A stretch of 64,000 nt of DNA from Nocardioides sp. YR527 (GTDB taxonomy: Bacteria > Actinomycetota > Actinomycetes > Propionibacteriales > Nocardioidaceae). Each line of letters starts with the position of its first letter. Positions within the stretch are counted from its first letter, which is position 1. The notes beneath the pieces were generated by a model that ran no database searches, was not told where the DNA came from, and was given only the letters and a program-made list of their open reading frames with translations. Shown piece by piece: positions 50,855-61,483 of the stretch. Both the position numbers and the translations under genes were made by a program. The DNA lies in assembly GCF_900101045.1 (NCBI RefSeq), contig NZ_FNFN01000001.1, forward strand, positions 496,001-560,000, given 5' to 3'.

Positions 50855-51234
50855 CCATGCGCACCGGAGAGAAGCTCCCCGCCTGGGAGCTGCCGATCAC
50901 CCCGACGCTGGTGGTCTCGACCGCGCTGGCGACCCGGGACTTCCAGGACGTGCACCACGACCGAGACCGGGCCCAAGCGGCCGGCTCGAAGGACATCTTC
51001 ATGAACATCCTGACCTCGACGGCGTTGTGCGAGCGTTACGTCACCGACTGGGCGGGCACTGATGTTCAGATCAAGGGCATCTCGATCCGGCTGGGCGCCC
51101 CGGCCTACCCCTACGACACGCTCTCGTTCTCCGGCGAGGTCACCGAGGTGGCCGACGGCGTCGCCACCATCCAGGTCACCGGATCGGTCTCCCTCGGTGC
51201 GCACGTGACCGGCACCGTGAAGGTTGCCGCATGA
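50851..51234 (+). CDS. chsH1: ChsH1, MaoC-like enoyl-CoA hydratase catalytic subunit
   Basis: Single hotdog protein of 127 residues. The segment STALATRDFQDVHHDRDRAQ (residues about 23-42) holds the hydratase-2 catalytic Asp and His and is almost identical in Rv3541c as I recall it; KDIFMNILTSTALCERYVTD follows. With the MaoC half of ChsH2 it hydrates the C17-side-chain enoyl-CoA made by FadE28-29. It overlaps its neighbours by 4 nt on each side. Confidence 0.9.
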   Translation: MTMRTGEKLPAWELPITPTLVVSTALATRDFQDVHHDRDRAQAAGSKDIFMNILTSTALCERYVTDWAGTDVQIKGISIRLGAPAYPYDTLSFSGEVTEVADGVATIQVTGSVSLGAHVTGTVKVAA

Positions 51235-52400
51235 CGACCCTCAGTAACAGCGCCGCGATCGTCGGTATCGGCGCGACCGAGTTCTCCAAGGAGTCGGGGC
51301 GCTCCGAGCTCCAGCTCAGCGTCGAGGCGACCAGGGCAGCACTGAAGGACGCCGGGCTCACCCCTGCAGACGTCGACGGGCTGACCACGTTCACCATGGA
51401 CACCAGCTCCGAGATCGCCCTCGCGCGCGAGCTCGGCCTCGGTGACCTGCGGTTCTTCTCGCGGATCAACTACGGCGGCGGCGCGGCCTGTGCGACGGTC
51501 CAGCAGGCCGCGATGGCGGTCGCCACCGGGGTCGCGGACGTCGTGGTCGCCTACCGCGGCTTCAACGAGCGTTCGGGCCAGCGGTTCGGTCAGGTGCAGC
51601 CCTGGGCGGCCCAGCAGGTCAACACCAACGGCATCGACAACTCCTGGACCTACCCGCTCGGACTCTCGACGCCAGCGGCGACGGTCGCCATGCAGGCGCG
51701 CCGCTACATGCACGACTACGGCGTGACCAGCGCGGACTTCGGTGCCGTGGCCGTCGCCGACCGTCGCCACGCCGCGACCAACCCCGCCGCGTTCTTCTAC
51801 CAGAAGCCGATCACGCTCGAGGACCACCAGGCCTCCCGGATGATCGCCGACCCGCTGCACCTGCTCGACTGCTGCCAGGAGTCCGACGGTGCCGTCGCGA
51901 TCGTCGTCACCAGCCCCGAGCGGGCCCGCGACCTGCCCAACCCGCCGGTCAGCATCGCCGCGGCCGCCCAGGGCAGCGCCACCGACCAGTACGTGATGAC
52001 CTCCTACTACCGCGACGAGATCGGCATCCCGGAGATGGGCGTGGTCGCCAAGGATCTCTGGCGCCAGTCCGGCCTCACCCCGGCCGACATCGACACCGCT
52101 GTCCTCTACGACCACTTCACCCCCTACGTACTCATGCAGCTCGAGGAGCTCGGCTTCTGTGGCAGGGGAGAGGCCAAGGACTTCGTACGCGACGGGGCCA
52201 TCGAGCTCGGTGGGCGACTGCCGATCAACACCCACGGTGGCCAGCTCGGCGAGGCCTACCTGCACGGAATGAACGGCATCGCCGAGGGCGTACGTCAGGT
52301 GCGCGGCACCTCGGTGAACCAGGTCGCGGGCGCCGCGCGCGTGCTCGTCACCGCGGGCACCGGCGTACCCACGAGTGGATTGGTCCTGACCTCCTCCTGA
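51231..52400 (+). CDS. ltp2: Ltp2, thiolase-fold retro-aldolase for the steroid side chain
   Basis: Protein of 389 residues of the SCP-x thiolase-like group: AAIVGIGATEFSKESGRSEL, RINYGGGAACATVQQAAMAV, LYDHFTPYVLMQLEELGFC and NTHGGQLGEAYLHGMNG. The nucleophilic cysteine of true thiolases is not in its usual setting, in line with aldolase rather than thiolase chemistry. In the known system Ltp2 with the DUF35 partner cleaves the 17-hydroxy intermediate to androst-4-ene-3,17-dione and propionyl-CoA. Last gene of the operon; terminator at 52428. Confidence 0.9.
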   Translation: MTTLSNSAAIVGIGATEFSKESGRSELQLSVEATRAALKDAGLTPADVDGLTTFTMDTSSEIALARELGLGDLRFFSRINYGGGAACATVQQAAMAVATGVADVVVAYRGFNERSGQRFGQVQPWAAQQVNTNGIDNSWTYPLGLSTPAATVAMQARRYMHDYGVTSADFGAVAVADRRHAATNPAAFFYQKPITLEDHQASRMIADPLHLLDCCQESDGAVAIVVTSPERARDLPNPPVSIAAAAQGSATDQYVMTSYYRDEIGIPEMGVVAKDLWRQSGLTPADIDTAVLYDHFTPYVLMQLEELGFCGRGEAKDFVRDGAIELGGRLPINTHGGQLGEAYLHGMNGIAEGVRQVRGTSVNQVAGAARVLVTAGTGVPTSGLVLTSS

Positions 52401-52413
52401 TCTCGCGCTGAAA

Positions 52414-52425
52414 GTTTGCGCAAAC
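52414..52425. promoter_or_regulatory. 12-bp palindrome GTTTGCGCAAAC
   Basis: Perfect palindrome just after the ltp2 stop and upstream of the terminator. Its TTGC/GCAA halves are like those at the amylase promoter and suggest an upstream LacI-type site, but it could be incidental. Confidence 0.35.
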
Positions 52426-52427
52426 CC

Positions 52428-52459
52428 TTGCACCGCCAGATCCGCTTCTGGCGGTGCAA
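52428..52459 (+). terminator. Intrinsic terminator of the chs-ltp2 operon
   Basis: 13-bp perfect stem (52428-52440 and 52447-52459) with a 6-nt loop, followed by CTTCTTTGTGT, a T-rich run rare in this genome. Confidence 0.85.
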
Positions 52460-52482
52460 CTTCTTTGTGTGGCCCCTGAGGG

Positions 52483-52531
52483 TTGACGTGTGACGGCGAT
52501 CACCCTACGGTCTCTCTGCAAGATCTTGCAG
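52483..52531 (+). promoter_or_regulatory. Amylase promoter with start-site operator
   Basis: TTGACG (52483-52488), a 17-bp spacer and TACGGT (52506-52511) form a near-consensus promoter. CTGCAAGATCTTGCAG (52516-52531) is a perfect palindrome over the predicted start of transcription, overlapping CTTGCAGCAAG (52525-52535). TTGCA-containing sites bind LacI-family maltose regulators in other actinobacteria, so carbon-source repression is likely. Confidence 0.72.
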
Positions 52532-52561
52532 CAAGATTCAGCCTTCGACATAGGAGGAACC

Positions 52562-53965
52562 ATGGCCAGACAATCCATCGCCAGATCCGCCATGGCTGCC
52601 GCACTTGCCCTCTCGGCGGGAGCTGCTGTCGCGCTCACGATCCCGGTCTCGGCCCCGGCACAGGCCGCGCCACCGGGAGACAAGGACGTCACCGCGGTGA
52701 TGTTCGAATGGAACTTCGCCTCGGTGGCCCGCGAATGCACCGACACCCTGGGCCCGGCCGGCTACGGCTACGTCCAGGTCTCCCCACCCCAGGAGCACAT
52801 CCAGGGCGGCCAGTGGTGGACGTCCTACCAGCCCGTTAGCTACAAGATCGCCGGCCGGCTGGGCGACCGCACCGCCTTCGAGAACATGATCGACACCTGC
52901 CACGCCGCCGGCGTGAAGGTCGTCGCCGACGCCGTCATCAACCACATGTCCGCGGGCTCCGGCACCGGCACCGGCGGCTCGTCCTACAGCAAGTACGACT
53001 ACCCCGGCCTCTACTCCTCCTTCGACCTCGACAACTGCACCGCCCAGATCAGCAACTACCAGGACCGCACCAACGTCCAGGAGTGCGAGCTGGTCGGCCT
53101 CGCCGACCTCGACACCGGCGAGGGCTACGTACGCGGCAAGATCGCCGGCTACCTGAACGACCTGCTCTCGCTCGGCGTCGACGGCTTCCGGATCGACGCT
53201 GCCAAGCACATGGCCGCCTCGGACCTGGCCAACATCAAGTCCCGGCTGAGCAACCCCAACGTCTACTGGAAGCAGGAGGCGATCTACGGCGCGGGCGAGG
53301 CGGTCTCGCCCCGCGAGTACCTCGGCAACGGTGACGTCCAGGAGTTCCGCTACGCCCGCGACCTGAAGCGGGTCTTCAACAACGAGAACCTCGCCTACCT
53401 GACCAACTTCGGCGAGGGCTGGGGCTACATGTCCTCGGGCAGCTCGGCCGTCTTCGTCGACAACCACGACACCGAGCGCGGCGGCGACACCCTGAACTAC
53501 AAGGACGGCGCCAACTACACCCTGGCCAACGTCTTCATGCTGGCCTGGCCCTACGGCTCGCCCGACATCAACTCGGGCTACGAGTGGAGCGACAAGGACG
53601 CCGGACCGCCCAACGGCGGCAGGGTCAACGCCTGCTGGCAGGACGGCTGGAAGTGCCAGCACGCGTGGCCGGAGATCAAGAAGATGGTCGCCCTCCGCAA
53701 CACCGCCCGCGGCCAGTCCGTCACCAACTGGTGGGACAACGGCGCCGACGCCATCGCGTTCGGTCGAGGCAGCAAGGCGTACGTCGCGATCAACCACGAG
53801 TCCGGCTCGCTGACCCGCACCTTCCAGACGTCGCTGGCGGCCGGCACCTACTGCGACGTACAGACCGGCAACAACGTCACCGTGAACGGCTCCGGTCAGT
53901 TCACGGCCACCCTCGGGTCCAACACCGCCCTCGCGCTGCACGTCGGCGCGATGAGCTGCAGCTGA
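52562..53965 (+). CDS. Secreted alpha-amylase (GH13)
   Basis: Protein of 467 residues that hydrolyses internal alpha-1,4 bonds of starch. A Sec signal peptide ends near SAPAQA (about residue 37). The GH13 barrel is complete: DAVINHM (region I), [10 protein letters not shown] with nucleophile Asp212, WKQEAIYG with acid/base Glu239, and [10 protein letters not shown] with Asp303. A C-terminal beta domain follows; there is no starch-binding domain. AGGAGG lies 4-5 nt before ATG 52562. The amylase-pullulanase gene lies 90 bp downstream and may be cotranscribed. Confidence 0.95.
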   Translation: MARQSIARSAMAAALALSAGAAVALTIPVSAPAQAAPPGDKDVTAVMFEWNFASVARECTDTLGPAGYGYVQVSPPQEHIQGGQWWTSYQPVSYKIAGRLGDRTAFENMIDTCHAAGVKVVADAVINHMSAGSGTGTGGSSYSKYDYPGLYSSFDLDNCTAQISNYQDRTNVQECELVGLADLDTGEGYVRGKIAGYLNDLLSLGVDGFRIDAAKHMAASDLANIKSRLSNPNVYWKQEAIYGAGEAVSPREYLGNGDVQEFRYARDLKRVFNNENLAYLTNFGEGWGYMSSGSSAVFVDNHDTERGGDTLNYKDGANYTLANVFMLAWPYGSPDINSGYEWSDKDAGPPNGGRVNACWQDGWKCQHAWPEIKKMVALRNTARGQSVTNWWDNGADAIAFGRGSKAYVAINHESGSLTRTFQTSLAAGTYCDVQTGNNVTVNGSGQFTATLGSNTALALHVGAMSCS

Positions 53966-54055
53966 CCCGCCGTCCGGCCGTCCGGCGCCACCCCGTGGGC
54001 GCTGGGCGGCCGGCCTCCACCGCATGCCCCGCACAATCCAGAGAGGCCCCTCAAG

Positions 54056-57000
54056 GTGAATCGAAGAAGTGGCGCACACGGCGCGCCCCGCTTGGCCGCG
54101 ACCGCGCTCGCGACCGCACTGCTCGCCACGGCGCTGCAGACGGCCATGCCGGCCTCGGCAGCCGAAGCCCCGAAGCCGCCGTCGGACGCCAAACTGGCCG
54201 CCGAGCCGGCTCGCCACGACGCGACGAAGGAGCAGTTCTACTTCGTGCTGCCCGACCGGTTCGCCAACGGCGAGACCTCCAACGACAAGGGCGGCCTGAC
54301 CGGCAGCCGCACCTCGACCGGCTTCGACCCCACCGACAAGGGCTTCTACCAGGGCGGCGACCTCCAGGGCCTCACCGACCGCCTCGACTACATCAAGGGC
54401 CTCGGCACCACCGCGATCTGGATGGCGCCGATCTTCAAGAACAAGCCCGTCCAGGGAGAGGGCGCGAACGCCTCGGCCGGCTACCACGGCTACTGGATCA
54501 CCGACTTCACCCAGGTCGACCCGCACTTCGGCACCAACGAGGACCTCGAGACCCTCGTCGACGCGGCCCACGCCAAGGGGATGAAGGTCTTCTTCGACGT
54601 CATCACCAACCACACCGCCGACACCGTCGACTACGCCGAGAAGAAGTACGGCTACCGCCCCAAGGGCGCCTTCCCGTATCTCGACGCCGAGGGCCGCCCC
54701 TTCGACGACGCCGACCCGGCCGCTGACCGGGTGACGGTCGACGAGGACTCGTTCCCCTACACCCCGGCCAACACCGGCGAGATGGTGCCGTCCTGGCTCA
54801 ACGACCCGACGCTCTACCACAACCGAGGTGACTCCACCTGGGAGGGCGAGTCGACCACGTACGGCGACTTCAGCGGCCTGGACGACCTGTGGACCGAGCG
54901 TCCCGAGGTCGTCGAGGGGATGACGAAGATCTACCAACGATGGGTCCGCGACTTCGACATCGACGGCTTCCGCATCGACACCGTCAAGCACGTCGACCTG
55001 GACTTCTGGACCGAGTGGGCCACCGCTCTGGATGCCTACGCCGCCAAGCAGGGTCGCGAGGACTTCTTCATGTTCGGCGAGGTCTACTCCGCCGACAGCG
55101 ACATCACCTCGCCGTACGTCACCCGCGGCCGTCTGGACGGCACCCTCGACTTCCCGTTCCAGGACGCCGCCCGCGCCTACGCCTCGCTCGGTGTCCCCGC
55201 CGAGCGGCTCGCCAAGGTCTTCGCCGACGACTACAAGTACGCCTCCGACAAGGCGAACGCCTACGAGCAGGTCACCTTCCTCGGCAACCACGACATGGGC
55301 CGGATCGGCACCTTCCTCGCCGCCGACCACCCCGATGCGACCGACGCCGAGCTGGTCCAGCGCGCCCGGCTCGCGAACGAGCTGATGTTCCTCTCCCGCG
55401 GCAACCCGGTCGTCTACTACGGCGACGAGCAGGGCTTCACCGGCGCCGGCGGCGACAAAGACGCCCGCCAGACGCTGTTCGCCTCTCAGGTCGCCGACTA
55501 CCTCGACGACGACCAGATCGGCACCGACCGCACCCATGCCGAGGACGCGTACGACACCACCCACCCGCTGTACGAGGCCATCGCCGCACTGGCGAAGCTC
55601 CGCAAGGACAACCCCGCGCTGACCGGCGGCACCCAGCAGGAGCTCCACGCCGAGGACTCCGTCTACGCGTTCTCCCGCACCGGGGACGACCGCGAGTACG
55701 TGGTCGCGGCCAACAACGCCACCGAGGCGAAGACCGTCACCCTGCCCGTGGAGTCGGCCGCGTTCGAGACGATCTACGGCGGCGAAGGGACCGCGAAGGC
55801 GAAGGACGGCACGATCGAGGTGACCGTCCCGGCGCTCTCCTCGGTCGTCCTGCGTGCCGAGGCAGAGCTCCCCGCGGCCGGCGCGAAGCCGACGCTGTCC
55901 CTGACCGCCCCGGATGCCGGCGTGACCGGCATGGTGACCCTGAGCGCCGACCCAGGGGAGACCTCCGACGCCCGCGTCGTCTTCGCCGCCCAGGTCGGCA
56001 ACGGCAAGTGGCGCACCCTCGGCTCCGTCGACCACGCCCCCTACAAGATCACCCAGTACGTCCCCGGGACCGTCGCCCCCGGCACCGCTCTGCGTTACAA
56101 GGCCGTGGTGGTCGACCGTGGCGGACGTACGGCGAGCGCCCTCGCCGAGACCACCGCCGGAGCAGCACCCGAGGCCGAGAACCCGAGCGCCGTCGACCGC
56201 GACTACGCGGTCGTGCACTACCGGCGGGCTGACGGCGACTACACCGGTTGGACCCTGCAGGCAGGGGACCCCGGGAATGAGCTCAGCGGCGAGTTCAGCG
56301 GCCGCGACGCGTACGGCGCCTTCGCCTGGGTGAAGCTCCCCGACGGCGCCTCCTCGGTGACGTACAGCGTCGAGAAGGACGGCACTGCCGACGGTGCCGA
56401 GCGGACGATCGACCTCGCCGAGACCGGCGAGGTCTGGGTCGAGGCCGGCACCGACGGCCAGGAGACCACCAGGCCCGACGGCGTCTACCCGGAGCCCGAC
56501 ACGTCCAAGGCGGTCATCCACCTGCACCGCGCCGACGGCGACTACGAGGGCTGGGGCCTGCACACCTGGACCGGCGCGGCGACCCCGACCGAGTGGTCCA
56601 AGCCGCTGCAGCCCACCGGCAAGGACGCCTACGGCGCCACCTTCGAGGTGCCGCTGGTCGACGGCGCCACCTCGCTCAACTACATCGTCCACAAGGGCGA
56701 CGAGAAGGACATCCCCAACGACCGTTCGCTCGACCTGACGACGTACGGGCACGAGGTCTGGCTCAACTCCGGTGACACCGGCTACCTGCTGCCGTCGGTC
56801 GGGTCGGCGCCCGAGCTCGACCTGGCCAAGGCGCAGGCGCAGTGGATCGACGAGACCACCGTCGTGCTCCCCGAGGAGATGGCGAGCGGCTCGGCGCTGT
56901 CCACCCAGCTGGTCTACGACCGCGACGGCGGCATCACCGTCGAAGACGGTGCCCTCAGCAGCGAGGGCCGCTGGCTGCGGCTCCAGACCACGTCCCTGAC

Positions 57001-59392
57001 CGACGCGCAGAAGGCGGAGTTCCCACACCTGAAGGACTACACCGCCTTCACCGTGGACACCCGTGACCGCGACCGGATCCGGGGCGCTCTCGCCGGCCAG
57101 GTCGTGCTCACCCGGCGCCTCGGCAACGGCGCCCTGGTCACCGGCACCGGCGTGCAGACCCAGGGCATCCTCGACGACCTCTACGCCGCGAAGGCCGCGA
57201 AGGCGGAGCTCGGCCCGGTGTTCAAGGGCAGCAAGGTCACCCTGTCCGTCTGGGCGCCGACCGCCCATGAGGTGAGGCTCGAGCTCGGCAGGACGTCGGT
57301 CTCGATGCGCCGCGACGACGCCAGCGGCGTCTGGTCGGCGACCGGATCCGCCTCGGCCTGGCGCGGCAAGGAGTACCGCTACGCCGTGACCGTGTGGGCG
57401 CCGAGCGTGCAGAAGCTCGTCACGAACAAGGTCACCGACCCCTACTCGGTCGCGCTGACCACCGACTCCGAGCGCAGCCTCGTAGTCGACCTCGGCGACA
57501 GGTCGCTCGCTCCCCAGGGCTGGTCGAACCTGAAGAAGCCGAAGGCCGTGTCCATGAAGGACGCTCAGATCCAGGAGCTCCACATCCGCGACTTCTCGGT
57601 CGAGGACGAGACCAGCGACGATCCGGGCGGCTACCTCGCCTTCGCCGACAAGGACAGCGACGGCTCCAAGCACCTGCGGAAGCTGGCCGGGTCCGGCACC
57701 TCGTACGTCCACCTGCTGCCGGCCTTCGACATCGCCACCATCCCGGAGAAGAAGGCCGACCAGACCACGCCCGACTGCGACCTCGCCTCCTATGCCGAGG
57801 ACAGCGACGAGCAGCAGGAGTGCGTCGCCGCGGCGGCAGCGAAGGATGCGTACAACTGGGGCTACGACCCCTACCACTACACGGTCCCGGAGGGCTCCTA
57901 CGCCTCCGATCCCGACGGCACCGACCGGACGGTCGAGTTCCGGCAGATGGTGAAGTCGCTCAACGAGGACGGTCTGCGGGTCGTGATGGACGTGGTCTAC
58001 AACCACACCACCAGCAGCGGCCAGGCGAAGACGTCGGTGCTCGACAGGATCGTGCCCGGCTACTACCAGCGGCTACTCGCCGACGGCTCCGTCGCCAACT
58101 CGACCTGCTGCGCCAACACCGCCCCCGAGAACACGATGATGGGCAAGCTCGTCGTCGACTCGATCGTGACCTGGGCCAAGGAGTACAAGGTCGACGGCTT
58201 CCGCTTCGACCTGATGGGCCACCACCCCAAGGCCAACATCCTGGCCGTCCGCAAGGCCCTCGACGCCCTCACCCTCGCCAAGGACGGCGTCGACGGGAAG
58301 TCGATCATCCTCTATGGCGAGGGCTGGAACTTCGGTGAGATCGCCGACGACGCCCGCTTCGTGCAGGCCACCCAGAAGAACATGGCCGGCACCGGCATCG
58401 CCACCTTCAGCGACCGCGCCCGAGATGCCGTACGCGGGGGCGGTCCGTTCGACGCCGATCCTGGCGTCCAGGGCTTCGCGAGCGGGTTGTTCACCGACCC
58501 CAACACCTCGGCGGCCAACGGCACCGAGGCGGAGCAGAGGGCCCGGCTGCTGCACTACCAGGACCTCATCAAGGTCGGGTTGTCCGGGAACCTCGCCGAC
58601 TACTCGTTCACCGACACCGCGGGCAACCAGGTCAAGGGGTCGCAGGTCGACTACAACGGCTCGCCGGCCGGCTACGCGGCCGAGCCCGGAGACGCGCTCG
58701 CCTACGCCGATGCCCACGACAACGAGTCGCTCTACGACGCGCTCACCTTCAAGCTGCCCGCCTCGACCAGCGCCGCGGACCGCTCCCGGATGCAGGTGCT
58801 CGCGATGGCGACCGCCGCGCTCTCGCAGGGCCCGGCGCTCTCTCAGGCCGGCACCGACCTGCTGCGCTCGAAGTCGCTGGATCGCAACTCCTACGACTCC
58901 GGCGACTGGTTCAACGCCATCCACTGGGACTGCCAGGACGGCAACGGGTTCGGCCGAGGCCTACCGCCGGCGGCCGACAACGAGGACAAGTGGCCCTACG
59001 CCGAACCGCTCCTGTCCGCGGTGTCGTCCCCGGACTGCGCGGACATCGAGGGGGCCTCGGCCGCCTACCAGGACCTGCTGAGGATTCGTACGGACGAGCC
59101 GGCCTTCCACCTGTCCACCACCGGGCAGGTCCAGGAGAAGCTCGGGTTCCCGCTCTCGGGCACGGACGAGACGCCGGGTGTCATCACCATGCGCCTCGGT
59201 GACCTCGTGGTCGTCTTCAACGCGACCACGACGAGGCAGCAGCAGAAGGTGGCGGGCGCCGCGGGCGCCGACTACCGGCTGCACCCGACCCAGGCCGAAG
59301 GCTCGGACGACGTCGTGAAGGCGGCCACGTTCGAGTCGGGCTCGGGCACCTTCACGGTGCCTGCCCGGACGGTGGCGGTCTTCACCCGCTGA
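54056..59392 (+). CDS. Secreted bifunctional alpha-amylase / pullulanase
   Basis: Protein of 1778 residues. Signal peptide to about residue 36. Module 1 (about 50-600) is a GH13 amylase with Asp308 ([10 protein letters not shown]), Glu342 (FMFGEVYS) and Asp413 ([10 protein letters not shown]). An Ig-like domain (about 620-700) and two pullulanase-associated starch-binding domains follow ([29 protein letters not shown]). Module 2 (about 920-1778) is a GH13 pullulanase with the diagnostic YNWGYDP, Asp1385 ([10 protein letters not shown]), Glu1422 (LYGEGWNFG) and Asp1555 (ADAHDNESL). It would cut both alpha-1,4 and alpha-1,6 links. No cell-wall anchor is seen. GTG start with AGAGAGG upstream. 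Confidence 0.94.
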   Translation: MNRRSGAHGAPRLAATALATALLATALQTAMPASAAEAPKPPSDAKLAAEPARHDATKEQFYFVLPDRFANGETSNDKGGLTGSRTSTGFDPTDKGFYQGGDLQGLTDRLDYIKGLGTTAIWMAPIFKNKPVQGEGANASAGYHGYWITDFTQVDPHFGTNEDLETLVDAAHAKGMKVFFDVITNHTADTVDYAEKKYGYRPKGAFPYLDAEGRPFDDADPAADRVTVDEDSFPYTPANTGEMVPSWLNDPTLYHNRGDSTWEGESTTYGDFSGLDDLWTERPEVVEGMTKIYQRWVRDFDIDGFRIDTVKHVDLDFWTEWATALDAYAAKQGREDFFMFGEVYSADSDITSPYVTRGRLDGTLDFPFQDAARAYASLGVPAERLAKVFADDYKYASDKANAYEQVTFLGNHDMGRIGTFLAADHPDATDAELVQRARLANELMFLSRGNPVVYYGDEQGFTGAGGDKDARQTLFASQVADYLDDDQIGTDRTHAEDAYDTTHPLYEAIAALAKLRKDNPALTGGTQQELHAEDSVYAFSRTGDDREYVVAANNATEAKTVTLPVESAAFETIYGGEGTAKAKDGTIEVTVPALSSVVLRAEAELPAAGAKPTLSLTAPDAGVTGMVTLSADPGETSDARVVFAAQVGNGKWRTLGSVDHAPYKITQYVPGTVAPGTALRYKAVVVDRGGRTASALAETTAGAAPEAENPSAVDRDYAVVHYRRADGDYTGWTLQAGDPGNELSGEFSGRDAYGAFAWVKLPDGASSVTYSVEKDGTADGAERTIDLAETGEVWVEAGTDGQETTRPDGVYPEPDTSKAVIHLHRADGDYEGWGLHTWTGAATPTEWSKPLQPTGKDAYGATFEVPLVDGATSLNYIVHKGDEKDIPNDRSLDLTTYGHEVWLNSGDTGYLLPSVGSAPELDLAKAQAQWIDETTVVLPEEMASGSALSTQLVYDRDGGITVEDGALSSEGRWLRLQTTSLTDAQKAEFPHLKDYTAFTVDTRDRDRIRGALAGQVVLTRRLGNGALVTGTGVQTQGILDDLYAAKAAKAELGPVFKGSKVTLSVWAPTAHEVRLELGRTSVSMRRDDASGVWSATGSASAWRGKEYRYAVTVWAPSVQKLVTNKVTDPYSVALTTDSERSLVVDLGDRSLAPQGWSNLKKPKAVSMKDAQIQELHIRDFSVEDETSDDPGGYLAFADKDSDGSKHLRKLAGSGTSYVHLLPAFDIATIPEKKADQTTPDCDLASYAEDSDEQQECVAAAAAKDAYNWGYDPYHYTVPEGSYASDPDGTDRTVEFRQMVKSLNEDGLRVVMDVVYNHTTSSGQAKTSVLDRIVPGYYQRLLADGSVANSTCCANTAPENTMMGKLVVDSIVTWAKEYKVDGFRFDLMGHHPKANILAVRKALDALTLAKDGVDGKSIILYGEGWNFGEIADDARFVQATQKNMAGTGIATFSDRARDAVRGGGPFDADPGVQGFASGLFTDPNTSAANGTEAEQRARLLHYQDLIKVGLSGNLADYSFTDTAGNQVKGSQVDYNGSPAGYAAEPGDALAYADAHDNESLYDALTFKLPASTSAADRSRMQVLAMATAALSQGPALSQAGTDLLRSKSLDRNSYDSGDWFNAIHWDCQDGNGFGRGLPPAADNEDKWPYAEPLLSAVSSPDCADIEGASAAYQDLLRIRTDEPAFHLSTTGQVQEKLGFPLSGTDETPGVITMRLGDLVVVFNATTTRQQQKVAGAAGADYRLHPTQAEGSDDVVKAATFESGSGTFTVPARTVAVFTR

Positions 59393-59411
59393 CCCGCTCG
59401 AGAACGGGCGC

Positions 59412-59436
59412 GGCCCCGGCTCGTCGAGCCGGGGCC
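59412..59436. terminator. Hairpin terminator after the amylase-pullulanase gene
   Basis: 11-bp stem GGCCCCGGCTC/GAGCCGGGGCC with loop GTC, 20 bp after the stop codon and facing the minus-strand small gene. Confidence 0.75.
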
Positions 59437-59469
59437 TGCGGCTTCCTGGTCAGGAAGCTCGGCGTCAGA

Positions 59470-59571
59470 TCAGGAGGGGCTGTTGCCGGCGATGGCGCCG
59501 ACCACGACGAGCGCGATGACGACCAGGGCGGCGATGACCATGAGGCCGGCCGGGCTCCGGAAGTCGAACAT
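59470..59571 (-). CDS. 33-residue single-pass membrane peptide
   Basis: A 34-codon minus-strand ORF starts MFDFRSPAGLMVIAALVVIA and ends LVVVGAIAGNSPS. Residues about 9-28 form one membrane helix. AAAGGA lies about 7 nt before the ATG (59571), a good ribosome site. The amphiphilic N-terminus and the single helix suggest a small membrane protein; a toxin of the type I kind or a membrane regulator are options, but I do not recognise it. The terminator at 59412-59436 lies downstream of its stop. Confidence 0.55.
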   Translation of the reverse strand: MFDFRSPAGLMVIAALVVIALVVVGAIAGNSPS

Positions 59572-59859
59572 GGGGATTCCTTTCGGCTAGTTCGGCGACA
59601 GGCGTCGAGTGGGGACCGATGGCCTGCGGACGCGTCGGGAGAGCCGGATACGGCGATACCCGTGGCATCGCGTATACATAACCAGCCGAGACGACAACGC
59701 GCGTAGGGTCGAAGGTCCCAAGTTTTACCGAAGCTCTTCACTTCAGAATGGATATGTGATATGGCAACATTCCGCCTGGCGAGCTTCTGTAAAGACTAGC
59801 TGGCCGCCGGCAGGGTCCCCGACCGGGGATCGCCGACCCTGCCGAAGCTGTGAGGCCGG
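59572..59859. other. Intergenic region with an AT-rich pocket
   Basis: Within this 288-bp gap, about 59720-59805 is clearly richer in A and T than its surroundings (for example AAGTTTTACCGAAGC and GGATATGTGATATGGC). It probably includes the promoter of the 33-residue gene, or is a remnant of foreign DNA. No ORF or hairpin is convincing. Confidence 0.4.
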
Positions 59860-61332
59860 TCACCCCAGCCCGGCGGCATGCCGTCCGGCCCGTCGACCGA
59901 AGTACGACCCGTCGCCGAGCTGCATGCCGGAGGCGTAGCCCTTGGCATCCTGCGCGAGGTTGGCCGCGCAGGCGCCGGCGGCGTAGAGGCCGGCGATCGC
60001 GGAGCCGTCCTCGCGGCGTACCTGTCCTTCGACGGTGGTCGCCAGGCCGCCCATGGTGAACCCGGCGTACATCGCCTTGCCGAGCGAGAGGTCATAGGCG
60101 CCCCACGGACCGGTGTCCTGCGGCTCGGTCCACTCCGGCGCCTTGTGGAGCTCCGGGTCCTCGCCGTCGGCGGCGTGGGTGTTGTAGGAGGTCAGGGTGG
60201 CGTTCAGGGTCTCGAAGGGTACGCCCAGGCCGGCCGCCATCTCCTCGACCGTCTCCCAGCCGTCGATGAATGGGCACAGCGGCATCTTCGGGTGCTCGAT
60301 GTGCGCGGAGTCGACGATGAGGAACGCGGCCGAGTCCGGCTGCTCCATGACGAAGGCGGCCGTACGCGCGTGGTAGGAGTCCTCGGCCACGAACCGCTCG
60401 CCGTGCTTGTTGACGATGATCCCGGTGAGCAGGATCGAGGGCGGGTAGAACGGAGCGGTCTGGAACGGCTCGTCCATGAACCGCCAGCGGCCGCCCGCCG
60501 ATGCGCCCAGGCGCAGTCCGAGACCGTCGTCGTAGGTGGAGGCGAGCGGGAAGAGCTTCTCGCCGAGGCTCGGGGTGTGCTCGGCGACCATGTCGGCGTT
60601 GCCGACGAAGCCGCCGGCGGCGAGGATCACCGCCTTGGCGCGGATCGCGCCGCGCTCCTCGAAGCGTCGCCAGGCCAGGCCGACGACACGGCCGTCCTCG
60701 ATCACCAGGTTGGTGGCACCGGTCTCGTAGCGGATCACCGCCGACGTCTCGGCCAGCCGGTCGGCCATCCGGTCCACGACCAGCTTGGCGCCGCCGGTGT
60801 CGCCCGGGACCGGCACCTTGTGGCCGCGCGGCGCCGGGACGGCGAGGTCACGGAACGGGTGGACCTTCTCGTTGCCGGTGTACATCAGCCCCTCGGTGCC
60901 GGGCTGGATGACGGCCTTGCCGGGCCAGAACGTGCGCTCGAACTCGAACCCCAGCGCCTCGAGCCAGTCGAAGTGCTCGACCGAGTCGTCGCAGTAGGCC
61001 CGGATCTTGTCGTCCTCGGGCTCCTTGGAGACCGCGTGGATGTAGTTGAACATCTCCTCGGCCGAGTCCTCGATCCCGGTGGCCTTCTGCACCGCGGTGC
61101 CGCCGCCGAGATAGAAGTGGCCGCCGGCCATCGCCGAGGTGCCGCCGGGCTCGGCGGCACGCTCCAGGAGGATCGTCCGGGCGCCGGCCCGGGCCGCCTC
61201 CAGCGCCGCGGCCCCGCCGGCCACGCCGAAGCCGACCACGATCACGTCGGTCTCCTCCGACCAGCCGCCGAAGCGCTCCTCGACGTCGGAAGGGGAGAGT
61301 ACGTCGGGGAGAGTCGTGCCGCTCATGCTCAT
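59860..61332 (-). CDS. FAD-dependent 3-ketosteroid dehydrogenase, Kst4D-like
   Basis: Flavoprotein of 490 residues. The FAD Rossmann motif is VIVVGFGVAGGAAALEAA, and the C-terminal FAD segment is GLYAAGACAANLAQDAKGYA. SAMAGGHFYLGGGTAVQKA and YTGNEKVHPFRDLAVPAPRG resemble 3-ketosteroid delta4-(5alpha)-dehydrogenases, whose length is also about 490. That enzyme oxidises 5-alpha-3-ketosteroids to 4-ene-3-ketones. A generic fumarate-reductase-type flavoprotein is the alternative. GGAGG lies 8 nt before ATG 61332. It follows kstD and a MaoC gene on the same strand. Confidence 0.72.
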   Translation of the reverse strand: MSMSGTTLPDVLSPSDVEERFGGWSEETDVIVVGFGVAGGAAALEAARAGARTILLERAAEPGGTSAMAGGHFYLGGGTAVQKATGIEDSAEEMFNYIHAVSKEPEDDKIRAYCDDSVEHFDWLEALGFEFERTFWPGKAVIQPGTEGLMYTGNEKVHPFRDLAVPAPRGHKVPVPGDTGGAKLVVDRMADRLAETSAVIRYETGATNLVIEDGRVVGLAWRRFEERGAIRAKAVILAAGGFVGNADMVAEHTPSLGEKLFPLASTYDDGLGLRLGASAGGRWRFMDEPFQTAPFYPPSILLTGIIVNKHGERFVAEDSYHARTAAFVMEQPDSAAFLIVDSAHIEHPKMPLCPFIDGWETVEEMAAGLGVPFETLNATLTSYNTHAADGEDPELHKAPEWTEPQDTGPWGAYDLSLGKAMYAGFTMGGLATTVEGQVRREDGSAIAGLYAAGACAANLAQDAKGYASGMQLGDGSYFGRRAGRHAAGLG

Positions 61333-61356
61333 CGCCCTCGCCTCCCGCTGGTTGAG

Positions 61357-61462
61357 CCGCCGGAGCCGCTAGGCGGAGGCGTGTCGAGACCAACACAGCC
61401 CCCACGGGACGCGGATCGACTGTGTTGGTCTCGACACGGATTCGCTCGTTCCTCACGAATCC
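61357..61462. repeat. Hairpin cluster (REP-like) before the Kst4D-like gene
   Basis: Main arms 61380-61397 and 61421-61438 form an 18-bp perfect stem (GTGTCGAGACCAACACA core). On one side CCGCC/GGCGG forms a small hairpin, on the other GGATTCG (61438-61444) pairs with CGAATCC (61456-61462). The GGTTGAGCC...GTCGAGACC style is typical of actinobacterial REP-like intergenic elements. Confidence 0.65.
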
Positions 61463-61483
61463 GGCTCGACCGACGTACGCGGC

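Noticed and set aside
52538..58006. Very long minus-strand open frame (about 1800 codons) opposite the amylase genes
   Set aside because: It is Val/Gly/Arg-rich with no domain, and lies opposite two clear GH13 genes with full motifs. High GC removes stop codons on the opposite strand.
59609..59938. Plus-strand ORF across the AT-rich pocket
   Set aside because: No ribosome site, no hydrophobic or domain pattern, and it runs into the 3' end of the Kst4D-like gene.
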